This document shows, one piece after another, positions 5,846-6,564 of a stretch of 6,564 nt of DNA. The DNA comes from Haloarculaceae archaeon. Its GTDB lineage: Archaea > Halobacteriota > Halobacteria > Halobacteriales > Haloarculaceae. How positions within the stretch are numbered: position 1 is the first letter of the stretch; each line of letters begins with the position of its first letter. Where the stretch lies: positions 1 to 6,564 of the forward strand of contig JAHENN010000094.1 in NCBI GenBank assembly GCA_018609665.1. The letters run 5' to 3'. The notes beneath the pieces are model-generated. The model ran no database searches. It saw only the letters and a list, made by a program, of their open reading frames with translations, and was not told where the DNA came from. The translations under genes were made by a program, and so were the position numbers.

Positions 5846-6011
5846 CCGTCGAGACCGCACGCTCCGTCCCGAGCCCGGCCGGTACCGGGGCCGTCACGCC
5901 CACCGTGATGCCAACGGGCGCGCTGGTGACGAGGAGTCCCCTCGGAGGCGGCCGGCGGCGGTCCGGTCGCCGGAGCCGGGCGGACGCCGCGCGTCGGCAC
6001 CGACTCCGCCG
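5846..6011. other. Gene-free GC-rich spacer after the membrane-protein gene
   Basis: With the promoter region to its left this completes the 337-bp gap 5675-6011. I see no RNA gene and no convincing coding frame in it. It contains a perfect 10-bp palindrome, CCGGTACCGG (5879-5888), and a small hairpin, CGAGG-AGTCC-CCTCG (5930-5944). Neither is followed by a T-run, so no clear terminator for the membrane-protein gene is visible. Confidence 0.5.
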
Positions 6012-6564
6012 TCACTCCCTGACGGGCGTCTCGCCGTCCACCTCGCGGGACTCCTCGACGGCCTCCGTCAGCGAGACGTTGAACAGGAGCGTCGACGCGA
6101 CGCCGCCGACGACGGTGACGACGTTCTTGACCGCGTGGTCGACGATGGCGGCTGCCAGCGCGACGGAGACCGGGACCGGCGTCAGGACGACGACGATGAG
6201 CGAGAACGCCCCCTCGTAGAGGCCGACGCCGCCGGGCGACAGCGGCAGCACCTTGGCCAGGTTGCCGACGCTGACGGCGAAGAAGCCGACCGCGACCAGT
6301 TCCCACAGGGCGAGCTCGACGCCGAAGGCGGCGAAGACGACCAGGGCCGTCACGACGTCGAGCGCCCAGATGGCGAGGCTGGAGGTGCCGATGACCGCGA
6401 AGGCCCGCCGGTAGCGGGCGACGGTCTGGACGTCGCCGGCGAACCGTTCGACGACGCCGGCGACGTAGTCGACGTAGGAGTCGTCGCTGACGCGGCCGAG
6501 CGTCGCCCGCACGAGGTTGCGGTCCGAGCGGGCGGAGGCGACGATGGCGGCGACGGCGGCGACG
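6012..6564 (-). CDS. LPG-synthase-TM / flippase-like integral membrane protein, C-terminal part (5' end beyond the window)
   Basis: The frame is open from the right edge to TGA at 6014-6012, giving the last 183 residues. It begins mid-helix (VAAVAAIVASA) and continues through a loop with SDRNLVRATLGRVSDDSY, followed by about four hydrophobic segments. The diagnostic motif is P-L-S-P-G-G-V-G-L-Y-E (coded at 6245-6213), matching the conserved P-x-P-G-G-x-G-x-x-E of the lysylphosphatidylglycerol-synthase TM region family (UPF0104 / COG0392). The protein ends in an acidic soluble tail. In archaea this domain occurs alone or fused to glycosyltransferases, as in AglD of Haloferax, where it is linked to lipid-carried sugars. 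Which form this is cannot be told, because the N-terminus is missing. A GTG at 6512 could be read as a start, but the frame and hydrophobic sequence continue upstream, so it is treated as internal. Confidence 0.85.
   Translation of the reverse strand, partial: VAAVAAIVASARSDRNLVRATLGRVSDDSYVDYVAGVVERFAGDVQTVARYRRAFAVIGTSSLAIWALDVVTALVVFAAFGVELALWELVAVGFFAVSVGNLAKVLPLSPGGVGLYEGAFSLIVVVLTPVPVSVALAAAIVDHAVKNVVTVVGGVASTLLFNVSLTEAVEESREVDGETPVRE

Noticed and set aside
5879..5888. The CCGGTACCGG palindrome as a regulatory operator
   Set aside because: Ten-base palindromes made almost wholly of G and C are common in DNA this GC-rich. It is single-copy in the window and not placed against any promoter box.
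5806..6306. A 166-codon minus-strand frame across the spacer and the 3' end of the membrane-protein gene
   Set aside because: It is an Arg/Gly-rich shadow of the membrane-protein frame, and it contains the distal TATA box near its end.
1..6564. tRNA, rRNA, CRISPR array, insertion sequence or attachment site
   Set aside because: I looked for cloverleaf-like segments, regularly spaced DNA repeats, terminal inverted repeats and transposase motifs, and saw none.

Overview
The window looks like chromosomal DNA from a haloarchaeon (class Halobacteria). The sequence is very GC-rich, the proteins are strongly acidic (Asp/Glu-rich), and the genes are archaeal: a transcription initiation factor B (TFB), a two-domain Cdc48/VAT-type AAA+ ATPase, two very small zinc proteins of a kind typical of haloarchaea, and a large pilin-like surface protein. 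I see no insertion sequence, CRISPR array, rRNA or tRNA, and no sign of recent transfer. I cannot name the genus from this sequence alone.

Layout from left to right. Positions 1-2094 (minus strand) encode the N-terminal 698 residues of a membrane-anchored, pilin-like secreted protein that runs off the left edge. It has an archaellin/pilin-like N-terminus, a beta-rich globular part, a run of about 13 short repeats that looks like a beta-solenoid, a proline/aspartate-rich linker and the start of a C-terminal beta domain. Upstream of it on the same strand, after an 79-bp gap with a T-tract, is the 702-residue Cdc48-family ATPase (2174-4282). An 83-bp divergent promoter region separates this from a 44-residue C2HC zinc-finger protein on the plus strand (4366-4500). 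That gene converges, with only 9 bp between stop codons, on a 57-residue zinc-ribbon protein (4510-4683, minus), which lies 34 bp downstream of the TFB gene (4718-5674, minus). A 337-bp intergenic region (5675-6011) holds several TATA-like boxes and a perfect inverted repeat. The right edge (6012-6564, minus) carries the C-terminal part of an integral membrane protein of the LPG-synthase-TM / flippase-like family.

The genes do not form one obvious pathway. TFB and the 57-residue zinc ribbon probably form a short transcription unit. The ATPase and the pilin-like protein are codirectional but probably separate units. The most notable points are the alternating His/Tyr ladder in the repeat array of the pilin-like protein, the 54-bp exact repeat shared by the two Walker A regions of the ATPase gene, and the stacked promoter elements upstream of tfb. 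I found no convincing evidence of a wholly new multi-gene system.
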